33,825 bases of DNA from JABCPE02 sp963530895. Lineage in GTDB: Bacteria; Bacteroidota; Bacteroidia; Flavobacteriales; Weeksellaceae. This document shows positions 9,077 through 15,719 of the stretch, piece by piece; the stretch's first letter is position 1; every line of letters begins with the position of its first letter. A model generated the notes under the pieces. The model had not been told where the DNA came from and did not search any database. It saw nothing but the letters and a program-made list of their open reading frames with translations. Position numbers and translations under genes: made by a program. The stretch spans positions 1 through 33,825 of the forward strand of contig CAUSFO010000011.1 of NCBI GenBank assembly GCA_963530895.1, read 5' to 3'.

Positions 9077-9102
9077 GATTGCCACAAAACTATATGGCAA
9101 TC
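9077..9102 (-). terminator. Attenuator-like hairpin between hmuY and the receptor gene
   Basis: Perfect 8-bp arms GATTGCCA (9077-9084) and TGGCAATC (9095-9102) enclose a 10-base loop. On the minus strand the hairpin is followed by TTATTTTTATT. It is weaker than the end-of-operon terminators, so it may stop only part of the transcripts. It could equally be a stabilising or processing hairpin. Confidence 0.5.
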
Positions 9103-9149
9103 CTATTCATAATTTTATTTAGAGTATTGGAAAACACTATAAAGCATGA

Positions 9150-9776
9150 TTAGAACTTCCCATCTGAACTAAGCACATACTTGAATTTAGGATGTCCTCC
9201 TTTATTTTTTGCATCAAGATAATCAACAACTTGGAGTTTTACATATTCTCCTTTAGCTGTTTTTACTACATATACCCATTTGTTAACTGTGTATGGAGAC
9301 TTACCTTGTGCAGCTAATGCAGGATCATAAGCTACATACCCATTTACACTCTTCATTCCTCCAGAGATAATGCTGTTGTAAGATAACTCAGTATCTACTG
9401 GTGGATAGCCAAGTTGTACAGTTTCCTTTTTATCATCAGCTGTATAACCAGTAGTAGGAGCTTGTTTTAGTGCGCTAAGCTCTTTACTATCAGTTTTGAA
9501 TACTCCTCCATTTCCATTTCCAGAAACTCCACTATTAGTCTTAATATAATATCTTTGGAAAGCGATGTCCCAAGTAAGATCATTCTTAGGGTCAGTCACC
9601 GTTACTTCTGTCCCTTTTTCAAAAGAGAAATATTTCCATGTTCCAGAGGCGCTGGCATCTACTGTCGCTTCTTTTGAATTGTCAGTTACATTTGGAGTAA
9701 CTTCATTGTTATCATCTCTACTACAAGAAGCCAATGTCAAAGCTCCAAATACCAAACTTAAAAATACTTTTTTCAT
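9150..9776 (-). CDS. hmuY: HmuY-family heme-binding lipoprotein
   Basis: This 208-residue protein starts with a lipoprotein signal (MKKVFLSLVFGALTLASC, lipobox LASC, Cys18 lipidated) followed by an acidic, Asp/Asn-rich linker. The body matches the HmuY family in overall pattern (SGTWKYFSFEKG, WDIAFQRYYIKTN). It also has a glycine-rich segment (SGVSGNGNGGVF) and the closing region with KWVYVVKTAKGEYVKLQVVDY. HmuY proteins bind heme at the cell surface and pass it to the TonB receptor encoded next door, which is the arrangement here. The mature part contains just one methionine (141) and one histidine (195), so the paired axial ligands of the Porphyromonas protein are not obvious. It is the first gene of the operon, with a promoter and palindromes upstream. 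Confidence 0.88.
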   Translation of the reverse strand: MKKVFLSLVFGALTLASCSRDDNNEVTPNVTDNSKEATVDASASGTWKYFSFEKGTEVTVTDPKNDLTWDIAFQRYYIKTNSGVSGNGNGGVFKTDSKELSALKQAPTTGYTADDKKETVQLGYPPVDTELSYNSIISGGMKSVNGYVAYDPALAAQGKSPYTVNKWVYVVKTAKGEYVKLQVVDYLDAKNKGGHPKFKYVLSSDGKF

Positions 9777-9800
9777 AACTAAACTTATTTAAAATTTCTG

Positions 9801-9824
9801 CAAAGATAAATAAATCTTATTTAT
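9801..9824 (-). promoter_or_regulatory. hmuY promoter -7 box overlapped by a 19-bp palindrome
   Basis: On the minus strand 9801-9808 reads TATCTTTG, a full match to TAnnTTTG, 24 bases before the hmuY ATG. Overlapping it, 9806-9824 is a perfect palindrome: arms ATAAATAA and TTATTTAT around a 3-base centre. Its length and AT-rich dyad are like an iron-regulator (Fur-type) operator, and binding there would block RNA polymerase. The sequence is not a strict Fur consensus, so the regulator is inferred. A -33 TTG is not clear. Confidence 0.55.
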
Positions 9825-9840
9825 ACTAAATAAAAATAAG

Positions 9841-9860
9841 AACATGATTTTTATCATGTT
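9841..9860. promoter_or_regulatory. 20-bp inverted repeat between divergent genes
   Basis: The perfect 8-bp arms AACATGAT and ATCATGTT are separated by TTTT. The repeat lies in the 150-base divergent region, about 35-55 bases upstream of the predicted hmuY transcript start. It could be a regulator binding site. It is not next to the end of any gene, so a terminator role is unlikely. Confidence 0.4.
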
Positions 9861-9910
9861 TTTGGAAAAATGAAATTCAGGAAAAAAAAGAATAAAACCA
9901 AAAAGAACCC

Positions 9911-9918
9911 TAATTTTG
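9911..9918 (+). promoter_or_regulatory. Possible -7 box for DUF2809 gene
   Basis: TAATTTTG matches TAnnTTTG. If used, transcription would begin only a few bases before the ATG at 9927, giving an almost leaderless message. No -33 element is seen. The alternative is that the gene starts at 9870 and this match is chance. Confidence 0.3.
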
Positions 9919-9926
9919 TACGAGAT

Positions 9927-10307
9927 ATGAAATTTAGATTTAGTTTAAAATATTTTCTCCTTTCTCTGCTGATTTTCAGCGTGGAAGTGTTCATTGCTAC
10001 CATTCTGAAAGACTGGTATTTCGTGAGGGCTTTTGTGGGAGATATTTTAGTGGTGGTTTTGGTTTATACGCTTATAAACTCGTTTTTCGAATGCAGAAAT
10101 AAAAACAAATTACTGTTTTTTGTCTTTATTTTTGCGGTTTTTGTGGAAATGTTGCAGTATTTCAAGCTTGCCGAAAAATTAGGCTTCCCAAAAGGAAGCC
10201 CAGCCTATATTATAATAGGAAATTATTTCTCGTGGGAAGATATTTTGTGCTATGCAATAGGTTGTTTATCAGTGTTTTTTATCAATAAAATATTTAGAAT
10301 AAAATAG
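9927..10307 (+). CDS. DUF2809-family small membrane protein
   Basis: From ATG 9927 the protein has 126 residues and four hydrophobic segments. It fits the DUF2809 family by the segment RAFVGDILVVVLVYTLI (an Arg plus Gly-Asp near the start of a helix), by the following EMLQYFKLAEKLG, and by a final helix after FSWEDILCYAIG. Family function is unknown. An in-frame ATG at 9870 would add 19 residues that are nearly all Lys/Asn/Arg. I prefer the later start because family members begin at about this point and because a TAnnTTTG box lies between the two starts. The gene is divergent from hmuY and converges on the thioesterase gene with one base between the stops. Confidence 0.75.
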   Translation: MKFRFSLKYFLLSLLIFSVEVFIATILKDWYFVRAFVGDILVVVLVYTLINSFFECRNKNKLLFFVFIFAVFVEMLQYFKLAEKLGFPKGSPAYIIIGNYFSWEDILCYAIGCLSVFFINKIFRIK

Positions 10308-10308
10308 A

Positions 10309-10722
10309 TTAAACCTCTTCCCAATGTTTGTCTATTAAATCCATCAGAAAATCAGGGCATCGGATGATTTTTTGTGTCTGCGCATCAAGGAAAAATAGAA
10401 TGGTAGAGGCTTCGGTGAGTTTTTCTCCTTCGGAATTGAAAATCTCGTATTGAAATTCTATTTTTGCGGTAGGTTTTTTTGTGATTTTGGTGTGGATGTA
10501 GAGCAGGTCATCGTATTTTGCTGGGCGAATATATTTTATTTTATATTCCGAAACGGGAAGCCAAATTCCTCTTTTTTCTATCTCATTGTATGAAATTCCG
10601 ATAGCACGAAAAAGTTCAACTCGGGCAACTTCCAGATACTCAGCATAGTTACCATAGTAGACATATTTCATAGGGTCGGTTTCTCCGTAACGAACTCGTA
10701 ATGAGTGTATTATGTTAATCAT
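10309..10722 (-). CDS. Acyl-CoA thioesterase, YbgC/4HBT hotdog family
   Basis: This 137-residue protein is a single hotdog-fold domain. The active-site block RVRYGETDPMKYVYYGNYAEYLEVAR (residues 9-34) has the acidic residue (Asp16) and tyrosines typical of the YbgC/4-hydroxybenzoyl-CoA thioesterase group, in which the Asp is catalytic. Length matches the family (about 130-140). It hydrolyses acyl-CoA or acyl-ACP thioesters in the cytoplasm; the exact acyl group is not predictable. It is divergent from dnaA and has a good promoter of its own at 10746-10777. Confidence 0.9.
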   Translation of the reverse strand: MINIIHSLRVRYGETDPMKYVYYGNYAEYLEVARVELFRAIGISYNEIEKRGIWLPVSEYKIKYIRPAKYDDLLYIHTKITKKPTAKIEFQYEIFNSEGEKLTEASTILFFLDAQTQKIIRCPDFLMDLIDKHWEEV

Positions 10723-10745
10723 TTGTTAAAATTTTAAACTTCATA

Positions 10746-10777
10746 CAAATATATTTTTAAAAAACCAATAGAGCAAA
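10746..10777 (-). promoter_or_regulatory. Promoter of thioesterase gene
   Basis: On the minus strand TTTG (10774-10777) is followed after 20 bases by TATATTTG (10746-10753), a full match to the Bacteroidota -33/-7 pair with normal spacing. The -7 box is 23 bases upstream of the ATG. Confidence 0.7.
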
Positions 10778-10802
10778 AATTTTTTTTAAAAATTAAATTT
10801 TT

Positions 10803-10810
10803 CATATTTG
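10803..10810 (+). promoter_or_regulatory. Probable -7 box of dnaA
   Basis: CATATTTG differs from TAnnTTTG at one position and lies 71 bases upstream of the dnaA ATG, giving a leader of about 65 bases. The leader holds a short inverted repeat (TTAGAA ATT TTCTAA near 10829-10843). No -33 TTG is visible. Confidence 0.4.
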
Positions 10811-10881
10811 CGACACACAATTTCGGTTAGAAATTTTCTAAAAAAATCAAATTAATTTTAACCATAAATTCAAAGATATAA

Positions 10882-12339
10882 ATGGAAAGGAATTTAGAAA
10901 CAATGTGGGAGAATTGTCTCTTTTTTATGCGGGATAATCTTGCCTCTTCGGAGGAAGGGTCAGACCTTAAAAAATTAGAGGATTCTTTTGCCTTATTGTT
11001 TGATAAGGTTCGTCCATTATCTTTTGTGGATGGTAATCTCACTTTGGGAGTTCCTAGTAACTTCTACAAAGAATATATAGAGGAACATTACATTTCTCTG
11101 CTTTCTGTCGCCCTAAAAAAGTATTTTGGTAAGGGAATAAAACTTTGGTATGCTGTAGCAGAAAAAGGGCAGGAAAAAGAAAAAAAGGAAGTAACCTATA
11201 AGGCTATGAACCTACAAACTCCTAAAAAACAGGAAGTAATGCCTCCTTCTTTCATAGGGAAAGGGAATAATCATTTTGCGATACCTGGGATTAAAAAAGT
11301 AAATGTGGAGTCAAATCTGAATCCTACATTGTCTTTTGAAAATTTTATAGAAGGAGAGAGTAATAAATTTGCTTTCACTGCTGCAAAGGCTATTGCAGAT
11401 AGACCAGGGCAGACATCTTTTAACCCACTTTTCATTTACGGAGGTGTGGGAGTTGGGAAAACTCACATAGCTCACGGGATAGGTCTGGAAGTTAAAAACA
11501 AATTTCCAGATAAGATAGTGGTTTATGTCCCATCGGAGAAGTTTATTCAGCAGTTTATCAATGTAGCGAATACCAAAAATCCTGAGAAAAGAGCAGAATT
11601 TGCTAATTTTTACCAAATGGTGGATGTCCTCATTATAGATGATATTCAGTTCCTTTCAGGTAAAAAAGCAACGCAGGATACATTCTTCCATATTTTTGAC
11701 CATTTACACCAAAATGGGAAGCAGGTCGTTCTGACTTCAGATAAAGCGCCTGTGGATATTCAAGATATCGAAGAAAGAATCGTTTCCCGTTTTAAATGGG
11801 GACTTTCTGTGGAAATAAAATCGCCAGATTTTTCTACAAGAAAGAAAATTATCAGTAACAAACTTCAGCGAGATGGTATCCAGCTGAGTGAGGATATAAT
11901 AGACTTTTTGGCATCGGAGGTTAAATCTAATGTTAGAGAACTTATAGGGGTAATTAACTCAGTTATAGCTCATTCCATGATTTATAAGTCTGATCTTACA
12001 CTTGATTTATTGAAAGAAACGATTAATAAAATCGCAACCAATAAGGATAAAACAATAAGTATTTCACTGATACAAGATGTGGTTTGTGATTATTTTGGAA
12101 TTCACAAAGAGCAGCTTCTATCCAAAACCAGAAAAAGAGAAATCGCCCTGCCAAGACAATTAGCAATGTATTTTTCTAAAGAATATACCAATGCTACCTA
12201 TGCTAAAATAGGCAATGAAATGGGAGGAAAAGACCACACTACGGTGATGCATGCTTACAATACTATCAAAGATTTTTCTAAGATAGATAAAGAAGTAAAG
12301 AAATACATCAAAGATTTAAAGGAAAAAATATTTGCGTAG
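10882..12339 (+). CDS. dnaA: Chromosomal replication initiator protein DnaA
   Basis: The 485-residue protein has all four DnaA domains. Domain I is at about 1-92 and is followed by a short variable linker rich in Lys and Glu. The AAA+ domain III has Walker A GGVGVGKTH (187-195), Walker B LIIDDIQFLSG (250-260) and a sensor/arginine-finger region with IVSRFKWG. DNA-binding domain IV carries the signature GGKDHTTV (448-455). It binds DnaA boxes and opens oriC with ATP. Length is normal for the family. dnaN is not adjacent, which is common in this phylum. A perfect 18-bp hairpin follows the stop. Confidence 0.98.
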   Translation: MERNLETMWENCLFFMRDNLASSEEGSDLKKLEDSFALLFDKVRPLSFVDGNLTLGVPSNFYKEYIEEHYISLLSVALKKYFGKGIKLWYAVAEKGQEKEKKEVTYKAMNLQTPKKQEVMPPSFIGKGNNHFAIPGIKKVNVESNLNPTLSFENFIEGESNKFAFTAAKAIADRPGQTSFNPLFIYGGVGVGKTHIAHGIGLEVKNKFPDKIVVYVPSEKFIQQFINVANTKNPEKRAEFANFYQMVDVLIIDDIQFLSGKKATQDTFFHIFDHLHQNGKQVVLTSDKAPVDIQDIEERIVSRFKWGLSVEIKSPDFSTRKKIISNKLQRDGIQLSEDIIDFLASEVKSNVRELIGVINSVIAHSMIYKSDLTLDLLKETINKIATNKDKTISISLIQDVVCDYFGIHKEQLLSKTRKREIALPRQLAMYFSKEYTNATYAKIGNEMGGKDHTTVMHAYNTIKDFSKIDKEVKKYIKDLKEKIFA

Positions 12340-12361
12340 ATAAATAAAGTTATTTTATGAA

Positions 12362-12399
12362 CAAAAGAAGGATTTTAACTCGTTAAAATCCTTCTTTTG
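12362..12399 (+). terminator. Terminator after dnaA
   Basis: Perfect 18-base arms (12362-12379 and 12382-12399) are separated by only two bases, giving a stem of about 16-17 pairs and a tight loop. The descending arm itself ends in CTTCTTTTG, and no long T tract follows. I read it as the dnaA terminator, 22 bases after the stop codon. Confidence 0.75.
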
Positions 12400-12427
12400 C
12401 TAAAAACGCAGAAAAAACTTATATTAG
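12395..12427 (+). promoter_or_regulatory. Promoter of yggS-like gene
   Basis: TTTTG (12395-12399) is followed after 20 bases by TATATTAG (12420-12427), one mismatch from TAnnTTTG. The -33 part lies inside the descending arm of the dnaA terminator. The ATG is 39 bases downstream. Confidence 0.45.
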
Positions 12428-12466
12428 CAAAATAAATAATTATTAACTTTTGAAAAAATAACCAAA

Positions 12467-13198
12467 ATGAACGAAATAGCGCAAAATATAGCAGAAATAA
12501 AAGGCAGAATGGCAGAGGCTTGTAAAAAAGCTGGAAGAAATCCAGAAGAGGTAAAACTCCTTTTGGCGACAAAAACCGTTCCTGCGGATAGAATAAAACT
12601 GGCTCTGGCTACGGGAGAAACCTTGATAGGTGAGAATAAAGTGCAGGAGCTGAGAGATAAATACGAAGAATTAAAGGAAGTCCCTCATACTAAGCATTTT
12701 ATAGGGCATCTGCAGACCAATAAAATCAAAGATATTCTAAAAGCAGAGGTGACGTGTATAGAGAGTTTAGACCGCTGGGATGCGGCTGAAAAACTACAGC
12801 AACGCCTTGAATATGAGGATAAAACCATTGAAGTTTTGATTCAAGTGAATACTTCTTATGAAGACAGCAAGTTTGGTCTTGATCCAAGTGAAGCGGTGGA
12901 TTTTGTGAAGAAAGTAGCGACTTTAGACAGGTTGAAAATCAAAGGGTTAATGACTATAGGGCTGTTTAGTGCTGAAATAGAAGAAGTTAGAAAATGTTTT
13001 CAGATGTTGAAGAAAATTCAGCAGGAAATCATAGCCGAAAATATTCCAAATGTAGAGATGAAGGAGCTGTCCATGGGGATGAGTGGAGATTTGGAAACGG
13101 CGATAGAGGAGGGCTCTACGATTATCCGTGTAGGGACTGCTATTTTCGGGAAGAGAGAGTACCCAGACAGCCACTACTGGCCTGAAAACAATAGTTAA
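12467..13198 (+). CDS. YggS/PLPBP family pyridoxal-phosphate homeostasis protein
   Basis: This 243-residue protein is a complete member of the YggS/PROSC family. It has an alanine-racemase-like barrel with the cofactor lysine in LLLATKT (Lys36, the same number as in E. coli YggS). Further family motifs are IGENKVQEL, HFIGHLQTNK and the phosphate-binding segment LSMGMSGDLETAIEEGSTIIRVGTAIFG near the C-terminus. These cytoplasmic proteins bind PLP without a known reaction and keep vitamin B6 and amino-acid pools balanced. It lies alone between the dnaA terminator and its own terminator at 13228-13266. Confidence 0.95.
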   Translation: MNEIAQNIAEIKGRMAEACKKAGRNPEEVKLLLATKTVPADRIKLALATGETLIGENKVQELRDKYEELKEVPHTKHFIGHLQTNKIKDILKAEVTCIESLDRWDAAEKLQQRLEYEDKTIEVLIQVNTSYEDSKFGLDPSEAVDFVKKVATLDRLKIKGLMTIGLFSAEIEEVRKCFQMLKKIQQEIIAENIPNVEMKELSMGMSGDLETAIEEGSTIIRVGTAIFGKREYPDSHYWPENNS

Positions 13199-13227
13199 AG
13201 TATATTAAATTTTATAGATCACAAAGG

Positions 13228-13266
13228 GAATTTTTTAACTTTGATAAGTTGAAAAATTCTTTTTTT
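13228..13266 (+). terminator. Terminator after yggS-like gene
   Basis: A 14-bp stem pairs 13228-13241 (GAATTTTTTAACTT) with 13246-13259 (AAGTTGAAAAATTC), with one T-G wobble and loop TGAT. A run of seven T follows (13260-13266). It is 30 bases after the stop codon. Confidence 0.8.
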
Positions 13267-13291
13267 ATTTAATCAATTGATACACAATATT

Positions 13292-13990
13292 ATGCTATTT
13301 TTACTTCCTGCTTATTTATCAGAAAATTCGCCGATTGAGTATTTTGCTCCTGCTGTTAAGGAATATATTATGAACTTGGATTATTTTTTCGTAGAAAATG
13401 AAAAAACGGCTAGAAAAGTCATCAAGTTTTTCGCTCCTGAAAAGAAACAATCCGAATTGAAATTATTTCTTTTGGACAAATATTCAGAAACATCGGATTT
13501 AAAGGAAGCCCAAGAATTGATGAAAAAAGGGACGGATTTTGGGCTGCTTTCGGAAGCTGGACTGCCGTGCATTGCAGATCCAGGGAATATTATGGTAAAA
13601 TGGGCGCATAAAAATGGTATCAAAGTGGTACCTGTGAATGGGCCGAGTTCTATCATTTTAGCGCTGATTTCCAGTGGGTTTAATGGGCAGCAGTTTGCTT
13701 TTCACGGTTATCTTCCGATAGACAAAGATGAGCGGAAAAATAAAATCCGACAGCTGGAAAAACAAGTGCAGGAAACAGGATATTCGCAGATTTTTATGGA
13801 AACGCCTTACCGAAACCAAAGGCTTTTGGAGGATTTGTGTAAGTTTTTGTCCCCGCAGACAGCGCTCTGCATAGCGGCGGATATTAACAATCCAGAGACA
13901 GAATTTATAAAAACTCTTCCCATAAAGGAATGGCAGAAAGAAGAAATAGATTTGCATAAAATTCCTGCGATATTTGTTTTAGGGCAATGA
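13292..13990 (+). CDS. RsmI-like SAM-dependent methyltransferase (tetrapyrrole methylase fold)
   Basis: I start at ATG 13292 (MLFLLPAYLSE), which begins exactly at the first strand of the fold and gives 232 residues; a TTG five codons earlier is possible but adds nothing. Motifs of the tetrapyrrole-methylase/RsmI family are in order: GLLSEAGLPCIADPG (about 86-100), VPVNGPSSIILALISSGF, FAFHGYLP, FMETPYRN and CIAADINNP. RsmI 2'-O-methylates cytidine 1402 of 16S rRNA. This protein is shorter than E. coli RsmI (286) and has GLP where RsmI has GTP, so it may be the divergent second paralog common in Bacteroidota, whose target is uncertain. Its stop overlaps the next start (ATGA). Confidence 0.85.
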   Translation: MLFLLPAYLSENSPIEYFAPAVKEYIMNLDYFFVENEKTARKVIKFFAPEKKQSELKLFLLDKYSETSDLKEAQELMKKGTDFGLLSEAGLPCIADPGNIMVKWAHKNGIKVVPVNGPSSIILALISSGFNGQQFAFHGYLPIDKDERKNKIRQLEKQVQETGYSQIFMETPYRNQRLLEDLCKFLSPQTALCIAADINNPETEFIKTLPIKEWQKEEIDLHKIPAIFVLGQ

Positions 13991-14751
13991 AAAAGCTGAA
14001 AATTTTATTTTGTATTTTCTTTTTTGCGATTCAGATTTCTGCTCAGCAATTTTTCTTTGGAAAGGTAACCACAGAAGAAGGAATAGTGCTGGAACAGGTT
14101 CTGGTAATTAACATGAGAAGCAAAGAGCAGGTGTATACCAGCAGTAATGGGGAGTTTAAGATAGCTGCCAATATTTCGGATGAGTTTCGTTTCGTTAAAA
14201 AAGGTTATGATAGGATATCTCATATCGTGAAATCTGCTGATTTTGATAAACATATTTTACTGCAAATGAGGAAGTCAGAAACTATTATAAATGAAGTGGT
14301 TATAATTCCAAAAAGTAAAATAGACAGACTGAAAAAGGATATAGAAGTTCCTACTGTGAAGAAAGGGACAGTATTTAAACCTAAACCAGCAAAATGGAAA
14401 GATGTTGTTAAAATAGCGCCTATTCCTATAGCGATTGCATTTGATATAAACGCTTTTGAGGAGTTGATGACAGGGAATGCGAGGAGAAAGAAAACCCGTT
14501 ATAAATATGAAGAAATGCAGGCTGATATCTTGCAGGTGAAAGAATTTTTAGGAGAAGAATATTTTATAGAAAATAAAATCCCAAGCGAGAGAATTCATGA
14601 GTTTTTAGAGTTTTCTATTATTGAGAAGCCAGAAATTAAGAAACATATGAAAACTGGTAACCAAACTCAAATCATGATGATTTTGGAGGAATTGTTTCCA
14701 ATCTATCATAAAAGATTGGAAACGAATAATATAGATAATAAAAATGAATAA
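13987..14751 (+). CDS. Secreted carboxypeptidase-regulatory-like protein, paralog 1
   Basis: This 254-residue protein has a signal peptide (MKKLKILFCIFFFAIQISAQ) and then a carboxypeptidase-D-regulatory-like beta-sandwich (about 22-95). The domain shows the usual order: GKVTTEEGIVLEQVLVIN, TSSNGEFKIAA, and RFVKKGYDRISHIV. The second half (about 96-254) is basic and then helical (ARRKKTRYKYEEMQADILQVKEFLGEEYF) and is not a domain I recognise. It should be periplasmic or surface exposed. Its ATG overlaps the stop of the methyltransferase gene by 4 bases, which suggests translational coupling. Its stop overlaps paralog 2 by 8 bases. Compared with paralog 2 it has 11 extra residues around KIAPIPIAIAF. 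Function unknown. Confidence 0.85.
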   Translation: MKKLKILFCIFFFAIQISAQQFFFGKVTTEEGIVLEQVLVINMRSKEQVYTSSNGEFKIAANISDEFRFVKKGYDRISHIVKSADFDKHILLQMRKSETIINEVVIIPKSKIDRLKKDIEVPTVKKGTVFKPKPAKWKDVVKIAPIPIAIAFDINAFEELMTGNARRKKTRYKYEEMQADILQVKEFLGEEYFIENKIPSERIHEFLEFSIIEKPEIKKHMKTGNQTQIMMILEELFPIYHKRLETNNIDNKNE

Positions 14752-15719
14752 AATAATATACATAGTGGCGCTTTTTTTCAGTGTTTTGGGATTTTCGCAG
14801 AGTATTTCGGGAAAAGTGGAGACAGAAGAAGGTTTGTCTATAGCTAATGTGTTGGTTATCAATCTAAAAACTAATGAAAAGGTTAATACAGATGAAAATG
14901 GGAAATTTACTATTTCGGCGAAATTGCAGGATGAAATTCGTTTTGTAAAGAAAGGTTATGACAGAGTGTCTCATGTTGTGAAATCTGCTGATTTTGACAA
15001 ACATATTTTACTGAAAATGAGGAACTCAGAAACTATTATAAATGAAGTAGTTATAATTCCAAAAAGTAAAATAGACAGGCTGAAAAAGGATATAGAAGTC
15101 CCTACTGTGAAGAAAGGTACGGAATCCAAGCCCAAACCAGCAAAATGGAAAGATGTTCTCGCACTTGATATAGACGCCTTTGAGGAACTAATAACAGGGA
15201 ATGCGCGGAGAAAGAAAACCCGCTATAAATATGAAGAAATGCAGGCTGATATCTTGCAGGTAAAGGAGTTTTTAGGAGAAGAATATTTTATAGAAAATAA
15301 AATTCCAAGCGAGAGAATTCATGAGTTTTTAGAGTTTTCTATCATTGAAAAACCAGAGATTAAAAAACACATGAAAACTGGTAATCAGACTCAGGTTATG
15401 ATGATTTTGGAGGAAATGTTCTTGATTTATTATAAAAGATTGGAAATGAATAATATAGATAAGAAAAATGAATAAAATAATATACATAACGGTACTTTTT
15501 TTCAGTATTTTGGGATTTTCACAGAGTGTTTCAGGAAAAGTGGAGACGGAAGAAGGTTTGTCTATTGGTAATGTATTGGTTATCAATCTAAAAACCAATG
15601 AAAAAGTAAATACAGATGAAAATGGAAAATTCACCATTTCAGCAAAGTTGCAGGATGAAATTCGTTTTGTGAAGAAAGGCTATGACCGAGTGTCTTATAT
15701 TGTGAAATCTGCTGATTTT
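14227..15719 (+). repeat. Tandem direct repeat of about 0.73 kb spanning paralog junctions
   Basis: The 18-base sequence GTGAAATCTGCTGATTTT occurs at 14227-14244, 14978-14995 and 15702-15719, once in each paralog. The segment from the first to the second (back half of paralog 1 plus front half of paralog 2, 751 bases) is closely similar to the segment from the second to the third (back half of paralog 2 plus front half of paralog 3, 724 bases). The 27-base length difference mostly reflects the missing codons near 14410. This is the pattern left by one unequal crossover. Confidence 0.85.
14744..15475 (+). CDS. Secreted carboxypeptidase-regulatory-like protein, paralog 2 (hybrid)
   Basis: This 243-residue protein has a signal peptide (MNKIIYIVALFFSVLGFSQ) and one regulatory-like beta-sandwich domain. 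Residues 1 to about 80 are almost identical to paralog 3 (for example NLKTNEKVNTDENGKFTIS). Residues from about 85 to the end are almost identical to paralog 1 (for example NEVVIIPKSKIDRLKKDIEV and ILQVKEFLGEEYFIENKIPS). The switch is in the shared FVKKGYDRVSH..VKSADF block. It is therefore a fusion of the two neighbours. The frame is intact, so it may be made and exported. The first 8 bases overlap the end of paralog 1 (ATGAATAA) and its end overlaps paralog 3 in the same way. Function unknown. Confidence 0.87.
   Translation: MNKIIYIVALFFSVLGFSQSISGKVETEEGLSIANVLVINLKTNEKVNTDENGKFTISAKLQDEIRFVKKGYDRVSHVVKSADFDKHILLKMRNSETIINEVVIIPKSKIDRLKKDIEVPTVKKGTESKPKPAKWKDVLALDIDAFEELITGNARRKKTRYKYEEMQADILQVKEFLGEEYFIENKIPSERIHEFLEFSIIEKPEIKKHMKTGNQTQVMMILEEMFLIYYKRLEMNNIDKKNE

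Noticed and set aside
7076..9100. Receptor gene start at 9100
   Set aside because: The 17 extra residues have no role and hide the normal signal peptide that begins at ATG 9049.
11751..11759. TGTGGATAT and a second similar site (11025-11033) as DnaA boxes or oriC
   Set aside because: They are only partial matches, are two in number and sit inside dnaA coding sequence. No cluster of boxes or AT-rich unwinding repeat was found, so oriC is not placed in this window.
13236..13243. TAACTTTG as a promoter of the RsmI-like gene
   Set aside because: It lies inside the perfect terminator stem after the yggS-like gene, so its match to the -7 consensus may be chance. It cannot be excluded.
13277..13291. 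TTG start of the RsmI-like gene, and similar TTG starts at 27739, 30517 and 31559
   Set aside because: In each case an ATG a few codons later begins the conserved fold or fits the family, and for the GT8 gene the TTG overlaps the promoter box.
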